The position numbers and the translations under genes are program-made. The notes beneath the pieces are model-generated. The model made no database searches. It saw only the letters and a list, made by a program, of their open reading frames with translations, and was not told where the DNA came from. From NCBI RefSeq assembly GCF_000739655.1, contig NZ_BATR01000094.1, positions 1-64,000 of the forward strand: DNA of 64,000 nt, read 5' to 3'. The stretch is from Verrucomicrobium sp. BvORR106 (GTDB lineage Bacteria; Verrucomicrobiota; Verrucomicrobiia; Verrucomicrobiales; Verrucomicrobiaceae). This document shows, one piece after another, positions 34,405 to 42,360 of the stretch; position 1 is the stretch's first letter; each line of letters starts with the position of its first letter.

Positions 34405-34929
34405 ATGACTGAGATCATCAAACCGACTGAACTGGAAACCGCGTCTGTCGCTCAACGGGTGGTGGCGCATCTCATTGACCTGGCGGTGATGATGGGGATT
34501 TGGATGTTGCCAGCTCTGGTAGGGGCGACAGGAAACTTTGCCATCTTGCTGTACCTCGTCGCCCTGGTGGCTCTGCTTACCTATCGTCTACTGGGCGACG
34601 CGGTCTTCGGCGGGGCCGCCTTGGGCAAACGCCTGCTGAGACTGCGGGTGGTGGATGCGGAGACCCGTCATCCTTGCTCCTACATGCAGTGTGCCATTCG
34701 TACCGGCATCACGCTCATTCCGCTGGCTCCCGTGGTGGAGTTCATCCTCCTCGCCATTGATGGCCAACAGCGCTGGGGTGATCAGCTCGCTCGCACCTAT
34801 GTGCTGCGTTTGCACGCCAAGTCGGAGCCGTATCACGCTCCTTCGCATCCCATCGATTTTGCCGGGTTGAAGGAGACGGTGAGTCATCTGCATCCCCACG
34901 GTCATGCGGAGGAAGAGGGGAAGCGGTAG
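34405..34929 (+). CDS. RDD family membrane protein
   Basis: A 174-residue RDD protein, third of the group: SVAQRVVAHLIDLAVMMGIW, GGAALGKRLLRLRVVDAETR and GQQRWGDQLARTYVLRLHAK. Compared with the other two, it has a longer histidine-containing tail (HLHPHGHAEEEGKR) that could bind metal. It lies 163 bases after the previous RDD gene on the same strand and ends in an octanucleotide array. Confidence 0.9.
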   Translation: MTEIIKPTELETASVAQRVVAHLIDLAVMMGIWMLPALVGATGNFAILLYLVALVALLTYRLLGDAVFGGAALGKRLLRLRVVDAETRHPCSYMQCAIRTGITLIPLAPVVEFILLAIDGQQRWGDQLARTYVLRLHAKSEPYHAPSHPIDFAGLKETVSHLHPHGHAEEEGKR

Positions 34930-34967
34930 GTCGGTGATTCAGTAACTCGGTAGGTCAGTGCGTCAGT
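34924..34967. repeat. Octanucleotide array overlapping the RDD stop codon
   Basis: CGGT or CAGT recurs every 8 bases at 34924, 34932, 34940, 34948, 34956 and 34964 (six units). As in the array at 18343, it starts inside the final codons (AAG CGG TAG) of the gene. Confidence 0.85.
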
Positions 34968-35310
34968 TGGGGTTCGACGTAAGTTTCTTTGGTGCTGGTC
35001 TCGCAGGAGTCACTTCTGCTTGTGCCCTAGTGGCGGGTTTCCATCGAGCCTACGTTGGGAATGAGGGCGGGAGGTTTCTACTCCGAAGGAGTTGTGGCGG
35101 TCTGACGGCCTTTCGCATGCAAGGTTCCCTGGCAGGCACTCGCTAAGGCGCCTGCAACCTTCGCCTTCGCGTCACGTCACCAAGATTCGACAGACGTTGG
35201 GGCTCCACGAAGGAGATCTGAGGCATGCTTGACGAAGTTCAGCCCTCATCAAGGCCGGGCTAGAGCTTTGGACAGTTTTTACTGACAAGTCTTGAATGTG
35301 AGTGAGTGCT
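34968..35310. other. Gene-free spacer with repeat-like sequence
   Basis: No supported gene. It contains a small hairpin ACTCC-GAA-GGAGT near 35083 and GC-rich stretches of the style seen in other spacers here, but no second copy in this window that I can align. Short frames on both strands have no family features. Confidence 0.4.
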
Positions 35311-35733
35311 TCAGGAGGGCGAGGTTCGCGAATCTGAGCCGACCGATAGACGTTTGATTTCCTGCCGCAGAGCTTCGTTCTCATTCTCCAGCAACCGGAT
35401 CTGTTCGTAAATGGGGAGAGGTGGTGGGCCGGAACCTGATTGCACAACCCTCTCGTGACGGATCATGACATGGCGATGGGGGCCGGTCTGCGCAAGGGCT
35501 TCATGAATCCGGCCGGTCTGGTCCTGATATCTGATCCTGTAGGTGCGATACAGACTTCTCCCATTGAGGAATGCTTCGGAGTTGCATGACAGGAGGGTGT
35601 GTCCCAAGGCCGTCACATGGTGATCGATCAATCGGCGGCTTCTTCGACTCAACTCGCTGTAGCAGAGGACCGCCAGGGCCGCCATGAGCAACCAGAATGC
35701 AGGAAATAACACATGGAGAACGTCAGCTGTCAT
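35311..35733 (-). CDS. Small membrane-anchored coiled-coil protein
   Basis: A 140-residue protein with one N-terminal helix (VLFPAFWLLMAALAVLCYSE), a basic turn (RRSRRLIDHH), a soluble domain with YRIRYQDQTGRIHEALAQ, and a C-terminal coiled coil (YEQIRLLENENEALRQEIKR). The adjacent upstream gene has the same plan, with YTIRYRDAEGQEYEAVAS in the same place, so the two are paralogues. ATGA overlap at 35730-35733 couples them. No named family recognised. Confidence 0.65.
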   Translation of the reverse strand: MTADVLHVLFPAFWLLMAALAVLCYSELSRRSRRLIDHHVTALGHTLLSCNSEAFLNGRSLYRTYRIRYQDQTGRIHEALAQTGPHRHVMIRHERVVQSGSGPPPLPIYEQIRLLENENEALRQEIKRLSVGSDSRTSPS

Positions 35734-36260
35734 GCCGTTGTGGAGTGGCGTCGAGGTTCCTCGCTGCTCTGCAGCTCTGCCAGACGGTGTTTCAAGAGGC
35801 GATTTTCCTCCTGAAGCCTGAGGAGATGTTGCAGATCCGATTCTGAGGGCAGGTTGATCGCGCAGGTTGGCGTGTAGATGGGGGCCCAGTATTCCTGCGG
35901 TGCCTGATCCGGGGGGGCTTCTTCTTTGGAGTTGAGGGGCTTCTGTTCACCGATGAACACGCCAGCGATAGGAGTCACGGATGCGACAGCCTCATATTCC
36001 TGCCCTTCCGCGTCGCGGTAGCGGATCGTATAGAGCGCCCCATCCAAGACCGCGTGAGCATGCTGAGAGCGCCTTCCCGCAGTCAAAGTCAGGCCTCTGA
36101 GAGCCAGATACTCGCCGATGCGTCGAAGGTACTTCGGTTTTCCAACGCCGTACTTGCAGTAGAGAAAGGGCGGCAGAATTGCGATGGCCGCCAGAAGCGG
36201 CCAACCAATCGTATAGATGAGATTTCTGGCGAGCTCCGGTGCCATGCTTTGGTCGAACAT
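35730..36260 (-). CDS. Membrane-anchored coiled-coil protein, paralogue of the next gene
   Basis: A 176-residue protein: one N-terminal helix (NLIYTIGWPLLAAIAILPPF), a soluble domain containing YTIRYRDAEGQEYEAVASV, and a C-terminal coiled coil (LQHLLRLQEENRLLKHRLAE). I choose ATG 36260 (MFDQSMAPEL) since it follows the TAA of the upstream gene (36262-36264) by one base, the typical layout for coupled translation; the open frame reaches 36323. Function unknown. Confidence 0.65.
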   Translation of the reverse strand: MFDQSMAPELARNLIYTIGWPLLAAIAILPPFLYCKYGVGKPKYLRRIGEYLALRGLTLTAGRRSQHAHAVLDGALYTIRYRDAEGQEYEAVASVTPIAGVFIGEQKPLNSKEEAPPDQAPQEYWAPIYTPTCAINLPSESDLQHLLRLQEENRLLKHRLAELQSSEEPRRHSTTA

Positions 36261-36261
36261 C

Positions 36262-36576
36262 TTAGGGAATGCGAGTGACGGGGTCAAGATGCACCGGCAA
36301 GGCTGTCCTTTGCAAGTCGTCATCTAAGAGAGAGGGCTTGCCGAGTTCTGGGGAAACTTGAGATATGCGAGCTGAGAGCCGACCGTATCTCCTTGGCAAT
36401 TCTGGATGCTCATCAGGAGAGTTTTTTCGAAATGTGTAAAAGCCAACGATTTTGAGAAAGAGAAATTCAGCAAGAATGAACCCAAGGGAGGCGTAAAAAC
36501 CACGGAATATTTTGCCGATACGTGCTAAAAGTGTGTCGGTCACATTCGCCTGATCCAGTTTAATTATCTCCCCCAA
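36262..36576 (-). CDS. Small membrane protein, first gene of a three-gene unit
   Basis: A 104-residue protein with one clear helix (YASLGFILAEFLFLKIVGFY) flanked by basic residues and a charged tail (LPRRYGRLSARISQVSPELG). The region is more AT-rich than its neighbours. The tight junctions with the following two genes (one-base gap, then four-base overlap) make it likely to be expressed with them. The arrangement of helix plus tail resembles a shorter relative of those two, but similarity is too weak to assert. Confidence 0.5.
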   Translation of the reverse strand: MGEIIKLDQANVTDTLLARIGKIFRGFYASLGFILAEFLFLKIVGFYTFRKNSPDEHPELPRRYGRLSARISQVSPELGKPSLLDDDLQRTALPVHLDPVTRIP

Positions 36577-36586
36577 GTTCTAAATC

Positions 36587-37099
36587 ATGCGCTACTTGCT
36601 TTCCCTTGCCCTATTGAGTCTGGCCTTTGCCTCTGTTTGCACAGGGCAAACGGTTGGCCATTTCGACCAAAAAACGGCCAAGGGGGCATTCTATGTGTCG
36701 GTCGATGATCGGGCGACCCTTTACATCAATGGCATGCTCATTCACAGATGGTCGGTGGGGGAAGAACGTTCTCCTGAAATTGAGATTCGAACAGGAGATC
36801 GAATCACTGTGAAGCTGGAAGATGACGGTGGAGAAAAGAGGTTCATGATGATCTTCGCTTCCACAGATGGTCAGACGGTAGTGAGCTTTCGGAACCGGGA
36901 TTTCAAGATCATCCCGGAACTTGATGCGACGGATTTCACTCCTGAAGAGTTTGAGAAGTGGAAGAAGTTTGCCGTCCAGTTCAAACACAAAGACCGCTTG
37001 CCCATAAAGAGTTATTCAGACTGGGTTTGGGGAGATTTGAAGAACTCGATTCTTGGTTGCGTGCTCATGCCCAAGATGTTTACACAGAAACCCAAGTAA
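36587..37099 (+). CDS. Secreted protein of unknown function
   Basis: A 170-residue exported protein with a signal peptide (MRYLLSLALLSLAFASVCTG). The mature part reads like a PA14/carbohydrate-binding-like beta sandwich: KGAFYVSVDDRATLYINGML, HRWSVGEERSPEIEIRTGD, ITVKLEDDGGEKRFMMIFAS. The end holds tryptophan-rich YSDWVWGDLK. The DDxxxxYINGxxxH motif is typical of domains that bind glycans at a surface, but a family assignment is tentative. Divergent from the small-membrane-protein unit, with only 10 bases between start codons. Confidence 0.65.
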   Translation: MRYLLSLALLSLAFASVCTGQTVGHFDQKTAKGAFYVSVDDRATLYINGMLIHRWSVGEERSPEIEIRTGDRITVKLEDDGGEKRFMMIFASTDGQTVVSFRNRDFKIIPELDATDFTPEEFEKWKKFAVQFKHKDRLPIKSYSDWVWGDLKNSILGCVLMPKMFTQKPK

Positions 37100-37249
37100 C
37101 CCTTGTCAGCCCCCGTTTCTCAAGTTCCCTGGGGGATATTGCCTGGCGCTTTGAATTGAGACGCTGTGGATGGTGCTTGTGCTGTGAGGCATGGGTGCCA
37201 CCCACATGCTCGTTTTGACATGGTGTCGATAAACCGTCTCGACAAAATA

Positions 37250-37290
37250 AAACCGCTCCGCCGGAGCTAGGCTCAACAGCAGAGCGGTTT
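37250..37290. terminator. Bidirectional terminator-like hairpin in a 439-base spacer
   Basis: AAACCGCTC (37250-37258) pairs with GAGCGGTTT (37282-37290) over a 23-base loop containing its own small pairing. It lies between the convergent ends of the secreted-protein gene (37099) and pheT (37539). The remainder of 37100-37538 holds no supported gene. Confidence 0.55.
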
Positions 37291-37538
37291 AGAGTCCCAC
37301 TTGTGTCGTCTCAGAAGCTGGCTGCCGTTCCCAAGGAAAGCGACAGGGCGGGGACCTGCAAAAAGTACGTTTGCCTTCCAGTTAAGGCGTGGCAGCGGTA
37401 CCCAAAGCACAGTCCCCTTTGCTATCAATTATCGGTTCGGGCCATGTGCGTCTGTAAAAACGAACACTGCAGGAGAGGGGATTCCGTTTCCGGAAAAGTT
37501 GATGTCAAAGATCGGAGGGAGAGCTCCAAGAAGGGCTC

Positions 37539-39938
37539 TTACCGGATGGTAGCGGGGAGCGTGCCAACCAGCGTTTTCAGCACACGAGCGTGCGCTTCAT
37601 CCACTTCTTTCGTCGCCAAGGTGCGGTCGGACGCACGGTACGTCAAGCACCACGCCACGGACTTTTTGTCACTGGCGAGCTTTTGTCCCGTGGCGTCTGT
37701 GAACACGTCAAAGAGCGTGGCTCCAGAGAAGAGCGGCTCTTTGAGGGTGCTGAAGAAGGCGGCTACTTTGGCCGTGGCGAGGTCCGCCGGCACCTCCAGG
37801 GCGACATCGCGTGTCACGCTGGGGAAACGGGGCAGATCGGTGAACTTGGCCACGCCTTGAGCCCCCTGCTGGAGGGCGCTGATGGCAAGCTCTGCCACGA
37901 AGACAGGGCTGCGGGCATCCAGCGTGCGGGCGCGGGCAGGATGCACCTGCGCCACCCAGCCGAGCGTTTTGCTACCGCGCTTCACTTCAGCGCTCAGGAG
38001 CCAGCCCGGGAGGGGCTTGGGCACCAGTTCCAGTCCAAGTCCGGCCAGGCCGGGCAGGGACTCGAGAACGCCGCGGAGATCTGTGAATTCCACCACGGGG
38101 CTTTCCTTGGCATGCCAGCTGGGTGGCAGGGTGGGGCCACTCAGGAGGAGGGCCAAACGCTCTTCCTCACGAGTGCTGCCATTGGGGTTCTTCAGGAAGA
38201 CGCGACCGATCTCAAAGAAGCGCAGGCGCTGGAGGCTCTGACGGATGTTCAAGGCGGCGGTGGCAATGAGTCCTGGCACGAGGCTGGGACGCAGGAGGGT
38301 GTGATCCTCGCTAAGGGGATTCTTCACTCCCACGGCTTTCTCCGGCGTCAGAGCGGGGCCCAGAACGTCGGCAAGCTGGGCTCCGGAGATCAGGCGCAGA
38401 GTCTGAGCCTCAAACACGTCCCGGTTCACCAGGGCCTGGCGGAGGGTCATGGTGAAGTCGTAGGTGCGGTCAGGAGCGAGGCTGGGTGAGAAGGCGGCTG
38501 CCGTGCGGCTGGGCACGCGGTCCAGGCCGATGACGCGAGCCACTTCTTCCACCAGATCCACCGAGCGCTGGAGATCCCCACGGTAGGAGGGGATGTGCCA
38601 GAGGGAGGTGGTGTCTGTTTCGCTCTTCTTCGCCAGCCCAAGTCCGGTGAGCACTTCATGCATCTCTTCGCGGCTCAGGTCGGGGATGCCGATGAGATTG
38701 CGCGCCCGGGTTTCGTCAAAAGTGACGTCCTGGGTGAGTTGAGGGGCGGTGCCGGCCACGAGCAGATCTGCCTCAGCAGTGCCGCCGCAGATCTCAAGGA
38801 TGAGCTTCACCGCGAGGTCAGAGCCCGCCTGGGCGCCCTGCGGGTCCACGCCACGCTCAAAGCGGTAGCTGGAGTCTGAGCTGATGCCCAGACGGCGGGC
38901 GGAGCGGCGGATGAAGCTGGGGGTGAAGTAGGCGGACTCCAGCAGGAGGTCTGTGGTTGTTTCCGTGACACTGGAGGCTTCGCCACCCATGACGCCAGCG
39001 ATCGCCACCGGAGCGCTGGTGTCGGCAATGACGAGGTCATCCGTGGTGAGCGCATACGTGGCAGCATCGAGCGCGACGATTGTCTCACCTTCCACGGCTT
39101 GGCGGACGATGATGCCGCCGTTCAGCTTGTCGAGATCGAACGCGTGCAGGGGCTGGCCGACTTCGAGCAGGACGAAGTTGGTGATGTCCACCACGTTGTT
39201 GATGGGGCGCAGGCCCACGCTCTGGAGACGGCGCTGCAGCCATTCCGGGCTGGGGCCCACCTTCACGCCTTTGATGATGCGGGCGCTGTAGAGCGGGCAG
39301 CGATCAGTGGCGTCCAGCCGCACCTGGTCCGGTGTGGCCTCCTTGACGGTGGCCTGGGGTACGGGGGACTTTGGTTCGAGACCTCTCTTGGTCAGGGCGG
39401 CCAGTTCACGGGCCAGACCGGTGTGGCTGAGCAGGTCCGGACGATTGGGGGTGATCTCCAGGTCGAACACCACATCGGGAGGGACAACTTCTGTGAACGG
39501 CGTGCCCACCTTCAAAGAAGGATCCAGGATCATGAGACCTGCGTGGTCATCACCAATACCCAACTCACGGCCGCTGCACATCATGCCGTTGGAGACCACG
39601 TCGCGGAGTTTGCCCGCCTTGATCTCCAGTCCTCCGGGCAGAATCGCCCCCGGCAGCGCCAGCGGGATCTTGTCGCCCACCTTGTAGTTCTTCGCGCCGC
39701 AGACGATCTGGCGCGGGGTGCCGCTGCCATCATCCACCTGGCACACGCTCAGGCGGTCGGCATTGGGGTGCTGCACGGACTCAAGAACCTGCGCGACCAC
39801 GATCTTGTCGGAGTCAACACCCCGAACCTCAATGTCCTCCACCTCAATGCCCGCGAACGTGAGGAGATCACGCATGCTTTCAACGGTGGTGCCGGAGAGG
39901 TCGAGGTGCGTTTTAAGCCAGGAGAGGGAGACTTTCAT
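37539..39938 (-). CDS. pheT: Phenylalanine-tRNA ligase, beta subunit
   Basis: A 799-residue bacterial-type PheT. Order: a tRNA-binding (EMAP/OB) domain at about residues 40-150 (VVAQVLESVQHPNADRLSVC, VCGAKNYKVGDKIPLALPGA), B3/4 domain (VVDITNFVLLEVGQPLHAFD), B5 domain near residue 400 (DVTFDETRARNLIGIPDLSR), the class II-like core, and a C-terminal anticodon-binding FDX-ACB domain (FPSVTRDVALEVPADLATAK). It is separated from pheS by 531 bases holding a GxxExxY gene, whereas in most bacteria the two are adjacent. Confidence 0.97.
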   Translation of the reverse strand: MKVSLSWLKTHLDLSGTTVESMRDLLTFAGIEVEDIEVRGVDSDKIVVAQVLESVQHPNADRLSVCQVDDGSGTPRQIVCGAKNYKVGDKIPLALPGAILPGGLEIKAGKLRDVVSNGMMCSGRELGIGDDHAGLMILDPSLKVGTPFTEVVPPDVVFDLEITPNRPDLLSHTGLARELAALTKRGLEPKSPVPQATVKEATPDQVRLDATDRCPLYSARIIKGVKVGPSPEWLQRRLQSVGLRPINNVVDITNFVLLEVGQPLHAFDLDKLNGGIIVRQAVEGETIVALDAATYALTTDDLVIADTSAPVAIAGVMGGEASSVTETTTDLLLESAYFTPSFIRRSARRLGISSDSSYRFERGVDPQGAQAGSDLAVKLILEICGGTAEADLLVAGTAPQLTQDVTFDETRARNLIGIPDLSREEMHEVLTGLGLAKKSETDTTSLWHIPSYRGDLQRSVDLVEEVARVIGLDRVPSRTAAAFSPSLAPDRTYDFTMTLRQALVNRDVFEAQTLRLISGAQLADVLGPALTPEKAVGVKNPLSEDHTLLRPSLVPGLIATAALNIRQSLQRLRFFEIGRVFLKNPNGSTREEERLALLLSGPTLPPSWHAKESPVVEFTDLRGVLESLPGLAGLGLELVPKPLPGWLLSAEVKRGSKTLGWVAQVHPARARTLDARSPVFVAELAISALQQGAQGVAKFTDLPRFPSVTRDVALEVPADLATAKVAAFFSTLKEPLFSGATLFDVFTDATGQKLASDKKSVAWCLTYRASDRTLATKEVDEAHARVLKTLVGTLPATIR

Positions 39939-39975
39939 AGACAGGATTAACAGGATTTTAAAAGATTAACAGGAT
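39939..39975 (+). repeat. Dispersed GATTAACA-type repeat, left flank of the GxxExxY unit
   Basis: A 37-base copy starting AGACAGGATTAACAGGATTT and ending GATTAACAGGAT. It abuts the pheT start codon (39936-39938). The copy at 40434-40471 is in inverted orientation, so the two form terminal inverted repeats around the GxxExxY gene. Confidence 0.9.
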
Positions 39976-40039
39976 AGTTTCCTAGGTAAGGGGCAGCTTC
40001 GGAAGCTCTGGAGCTTGGCGATGACGAACGTGGTCTGAA

Positions 40040-40435
40040 TCAGCGCAAAGCTTGCTTCTGTTTAAATTTCCGGAATTTTCGTTTTGTTTGCAGGCTTTCG
40101 GAGCCGAAATTGAGAAGTAGTCCGACATCGATGCCGGTGGCGGCTAGGTAGTTGACCAGCTGAACTTCGTGAACAGGGTTGATGGTCTCGATGGCTTTGA
40201 GCTCGACGATCAACTTCGGAGGAATGAAAAAGTCGGCAATGAAGTTGCGTACAATCTTGCCCTCATAGAACACGTTGAGTTTTTTCTCCGACTCGAAGTC
40301 AATGCCGTGGGCGGCGAGCTCAATCTCCATGCTCCTGTGGTACACGGATTCAAGGAAACCATGACCCAGGGCGTTGTGAACCTTCATGCCACATCCAATG
40401 ATCTGGCGCGTTATTTCGTCATCAAAAGGAGCCAT
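40040..40435 (-). CDS. GxxExxY family protein
   Basis: A 131-residue protein of the GxxExxY family: the name motif lies in LGHGFLESVYHRSMEIEL. The PD-(D/E)xK-like core follows with NFIADFFIPPKLIVELKAIE, then VQLVNYLAATGIDVGLLLNF and the terminal KRKFRKFKQ. Members are thought to have a nuclease-like fold (ADFxxxxxLIVELKA matches the D...ExK pattern) but no activity is established as far as I know. It is inserted between pheS and pheT. The ATG at 40433-40435 coincides with the end of the right-hand repeat. Confidence 0.9.
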   Translation of the reverse strand: MAPFDDEITRQIIGCGMKVHNALGHGFLESVYHRSMEIELAAHGIDFESEKKLNVFYEGKIVRNFIADFFIPPKLIVELKAIETINPVHEVQLVNYLAATGIDVGLLLNFGSESLQTKRKFRKFKQKQALR

Positions 40436-40471
40436 CCTGTTAATCCTCTCGAAATCTTGTTAATCCTGTCT
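40434..40471 (-). repeat. Dispersed GATTAACA-type repeat, right flank of the GxxExxY unit
   Basis: Inverted copy of the repeat. On the minus strand it reads AGACAGGATTAACAAGATTT, then GAGAGGATTAACAGGAT with the final AT supplying the first two bases of the GxxExxY start codon and AGAGGA acting as a fair Shine-Dalgarno 8 bases upstream. At its outer end it overlaps the stop codon of pheS (40470-40472). Confidence 0.9.
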
Positions 40472-41486
40472 AGAACTGGGACAAGAAACGGACGTCGTTC
40501 TCAATGAGGTGGCGAATGTCGGTGATGCCGTGCAGGATCATCGCGAGGCGGTCGAGGCCCATGCCGAAGGCGAAGCCGGTGACTTCTTCGGGGTTGAAGA
40601 GGGTGTCACCACGCATCTGGGAGACGGCCTGGAAGACGGCGGGGTCCACCATGCCGCAGCCGGCGATCTCGATCCAGCGGGCTTCCTGGCCTTTCACCTC
40701 GAGCTTGATGTCGATCTCGAAGCTGGGCTCGGTGAAGGGGAAGAAGTGCGGGCGGAAGCGGACCTGGGTCTGGGGGCCGAAGATCTCCTGGAAGAAGGCT
40801 TCCAGCGTGCCCTTGAGGTCAGCGAGGCTGACGTTCTTGTCCACGTACAGACCTTCGAGCTGATTGAAGACGCTGAGGTGGGTGGCGTCGATCTCATCAC
40901 GACGATAGGCGGCGCCGGGGGCGATGATGCGCACGGGAAGCGCCTTCACGGACTCCATGGTGCGGATCTGCACGGAGGAGGTGTGGGTGCGCAGCAGGCG
41001 ACCGTCGGGAAGGTAGAAGGTGTCCTTCTCATTGCGGGCCGGGTGGTCGGCGGGCGTGTTCAGCGCATCGAAGCAATGCCATTCGGTCTCGATCTCTGGA
41101 CCATCGGCGACGGCGAAGCCCATGCGGCGGAGCGTCTGGATGGCACGGTCCCGGATACGGGAGAGCGGGTGGAGCGTGGCCCCGGGGGAGGGGCGGCCGG
41201 GCAGGGTGACATCGATGCCCTGAACGGAGGCTGCGTCCTTCTCGGCCTGGATGGCACCGAGTTTGTCCTCGATGCCAGCGGTCAGGGCGGTGCGCACCTC
41301 GTTGAGTTTGGCACCGACGGCGGCCTTTTGGTCGGGAGGGACGTCGCGCATCTGGGAGGCGACGGCAGTGAGACGGCCTTTTTTGCCCAGGAGATTGACG
41401 CGCAGGGCTTCGAGCGCGGTTTCATCGGTCACGGCGGCCAGGAGGGTCAGGCCTTCGAGCTGGATGGTGTCGAGTTCAGCGAGCAT
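40470..41486 (-). CDS. pheS: Phenylalanine-tRNA ligase, alpha subunit
   Basis: A 338-residue PheS. The N-terminal coiled coil (about residues 1-90) ends before HPLSRIRDRAIQTLRRMGF, the start of the class II catalytic core. Motif 2 is in VRFRPHFFPFTEPSFEIDIK and motif 3 in FGMGLDRLAMILHGITDIRH. It is preceded by a terminator-like hairpin that separates it from rplT (153 bases) and may work as an attenuator. Confidence 0.98.
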   Translation of the reverse strand: MLAELDTIQLEGLTLLAAVTDETALEALRVNLLGKKGRLTAVASQMRDVPPDQKAAVGAKLNEVRTALTAGIEDKLGAIQAEKDAASVQGIDVTLPGRPSPGATLHPLSRIRDRAIQTLRRMGFAVADGPEIETEWHCFDALNTPADHPARNEKDTFYLPDGRLLRTHTSSVQIRTMESVKALPVRIIAPGAAYRRDEIDATHLSVFNQLEGLYVDKNVSLADLKGTLEAFFQEIFGPQTQVRFRPHFFPFTEPSFEIDIKLEVKGQEARWIEIAGCGMVDPAVFQAVSQMRGDTLFNPEEVTGFAFGMGLDRLAMILHGITDIRHLIENDVRFLSQF

Positions 41487-41534
41487 TGGGAAGGGAGCGG
41501 AAAGGGGATGGGAGGACTAAGGCCAAAAAACAAA

Positions 41535-41562
41535 AAAGCCGGAGCAAAGCAGCCCCGGCTTT
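41535..41562 (-). terminator. Terminator between rplT and pheS
   Basis: AAAGCCGG (41535-41542) pairs with CCGGCTTT (41555-41562); read on the minus strand the hairpin is followed by a T-rich run (TTTTTTGTTTTTTGG). It lies 77 bases after rplT and 49 bases before the pheS start, so it either ends rpmI-rplT transcripts or attenuates pheS. Confidence 0.8.
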
Positions 41563-41638
41563 CGTTGAATCTTTTGGAGGGGTAAAGTGTGCTTTTCGTC
41601 GCGAAACCGGCACACCTTACAAGGTTGGCACCGGATGC

Positions 41639-42010
41639 TTAAGCAGCAGCCTTCTTCTCCAGGGCTTTTTTGGCTTGCTGGATGATGGAGGTGAAAGCAG
41701 CGGCGTCTTTGACAGCGATGTCAGCGAGAACCTTGCGGTCAATCTCAATGCCGGCGGCTTTCAGGCCTTCGGTAAATCGGCTGTAGCTCAGACCCTGGGC
41801 GCGAGTGGCGGCGTTGATACGCTGGATCCACAGCTTGCGGAACTCACGCTTGCGGACCTTGCGGTCGCGATAGGAGTAGGTCATCGCCTTGCGGACGGCG
41901 TCCTTGGCGTAACGGAACAGTTTCGAACGGAAACCGCGGAAACCCTTGGCTTTCTGAAGGGTACGCTTGCGGCGGGCGCGACTGGCGGGTGCGTTGGTGG
42001 CTCTTGGCAT
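41639..42010 (-). CDS. rplT: 50S ribosomal protein L20
   Basis: A 123-residue L20: [20 protein letters not shown] at the start, [40 protein letters not shown] and [13 protein letters not shown]20 binds 23S rRNA early in large-subunit assembly and in several bacteria represses its own operon. Here it follows rpmI by 140 bases rather than the usual short gap. Confidence 0.98.
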   Translation of the reverse strand: MPRATNAPASRARRKRTLQKAKGFRGFRSKLFRYAKDAVRKAMTYSYRDRKVRKREFRKLWIQRINAATRAQGLSYSRFTEGLKAAGIEIDRKVLADIAVKDAAAFTSIIQQAKKALEKKAAA

Positions 42011-42024
42011 TTTCTTCTTTCCTG

Positions 42025-42068
42025 GATCAAGCTGTTGGTTTGGATCTCGACGGTGGCCTCACTTGATC
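42025..42068 (-). promoter_or_regulatory. Possible structured leader upstream of rplT
   Basis: GATCAAG (42025-42031) can pair with CTTGATC (42062-42068) over 30 bases, just before the rplT start. L20 autoregulates by binding an mRNA structure in other bacteria; whether this stem takes that role is not shown. Confidence 0.3.
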
Positions 42069-42150
42069 GAAGGTCTCGCTAAAAGAAGCGAAACCAGGCC
42101 GGGTCGTCGTGGCTGCAATAGCAGCCTTCATGGTCACTTGGAAGCGAGCA

Positions 42151-42360
42151 TCAGGACCAAGGCATGTTGGCCTTGACTGCTGCGGCGTCCGTGTGGTCCA
42201 CGAGGACGGTCTTACCGAGGGAGCGTTTCCGTTTGCGGCTCTTATTCTGGAGCAAGTGACGCTTGCCCTGCCGGCGACGGAGCACTTTGCCCGTTCCGGT
42301 GATTTTGAACCGCTTGGAAACTGCTTTCCGCGTTTTGGCGATGCCTGCGTTTTTGGACAT
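42151..42360 (-). CDS. rpmI: 50S ribosomal protein L35
   Basis: A 69-residue L35 with the expected KTRKAVSKRFKITGTGKVLR and RQGKRHLLQNKSRKRKRSL. A C-terminal part of about 10 residues (AAAVKANMPWS) is within family variation. It begins the rpmI-rplT-pheS-pheT series. The translation initiation factor gene infC, which usually precedes rpmI, is absent: the next gene upstream is the divergent kinase. Confidence 0.97.
   Translation of the reverse strand: MSKNAGIAKTRKAVSKRFKITGTGKVLRRRQGKRHLLQNKSRKRKRSLGKTVLVDHTDAAAVKANMPWS

Noticed and set aside
41535-41562. T-box riboswitch in front of pheS
   Set aside because: The 150-base spacer has a terminator hairpin but no T-box consensus or specifier-loop architecture that I can find.
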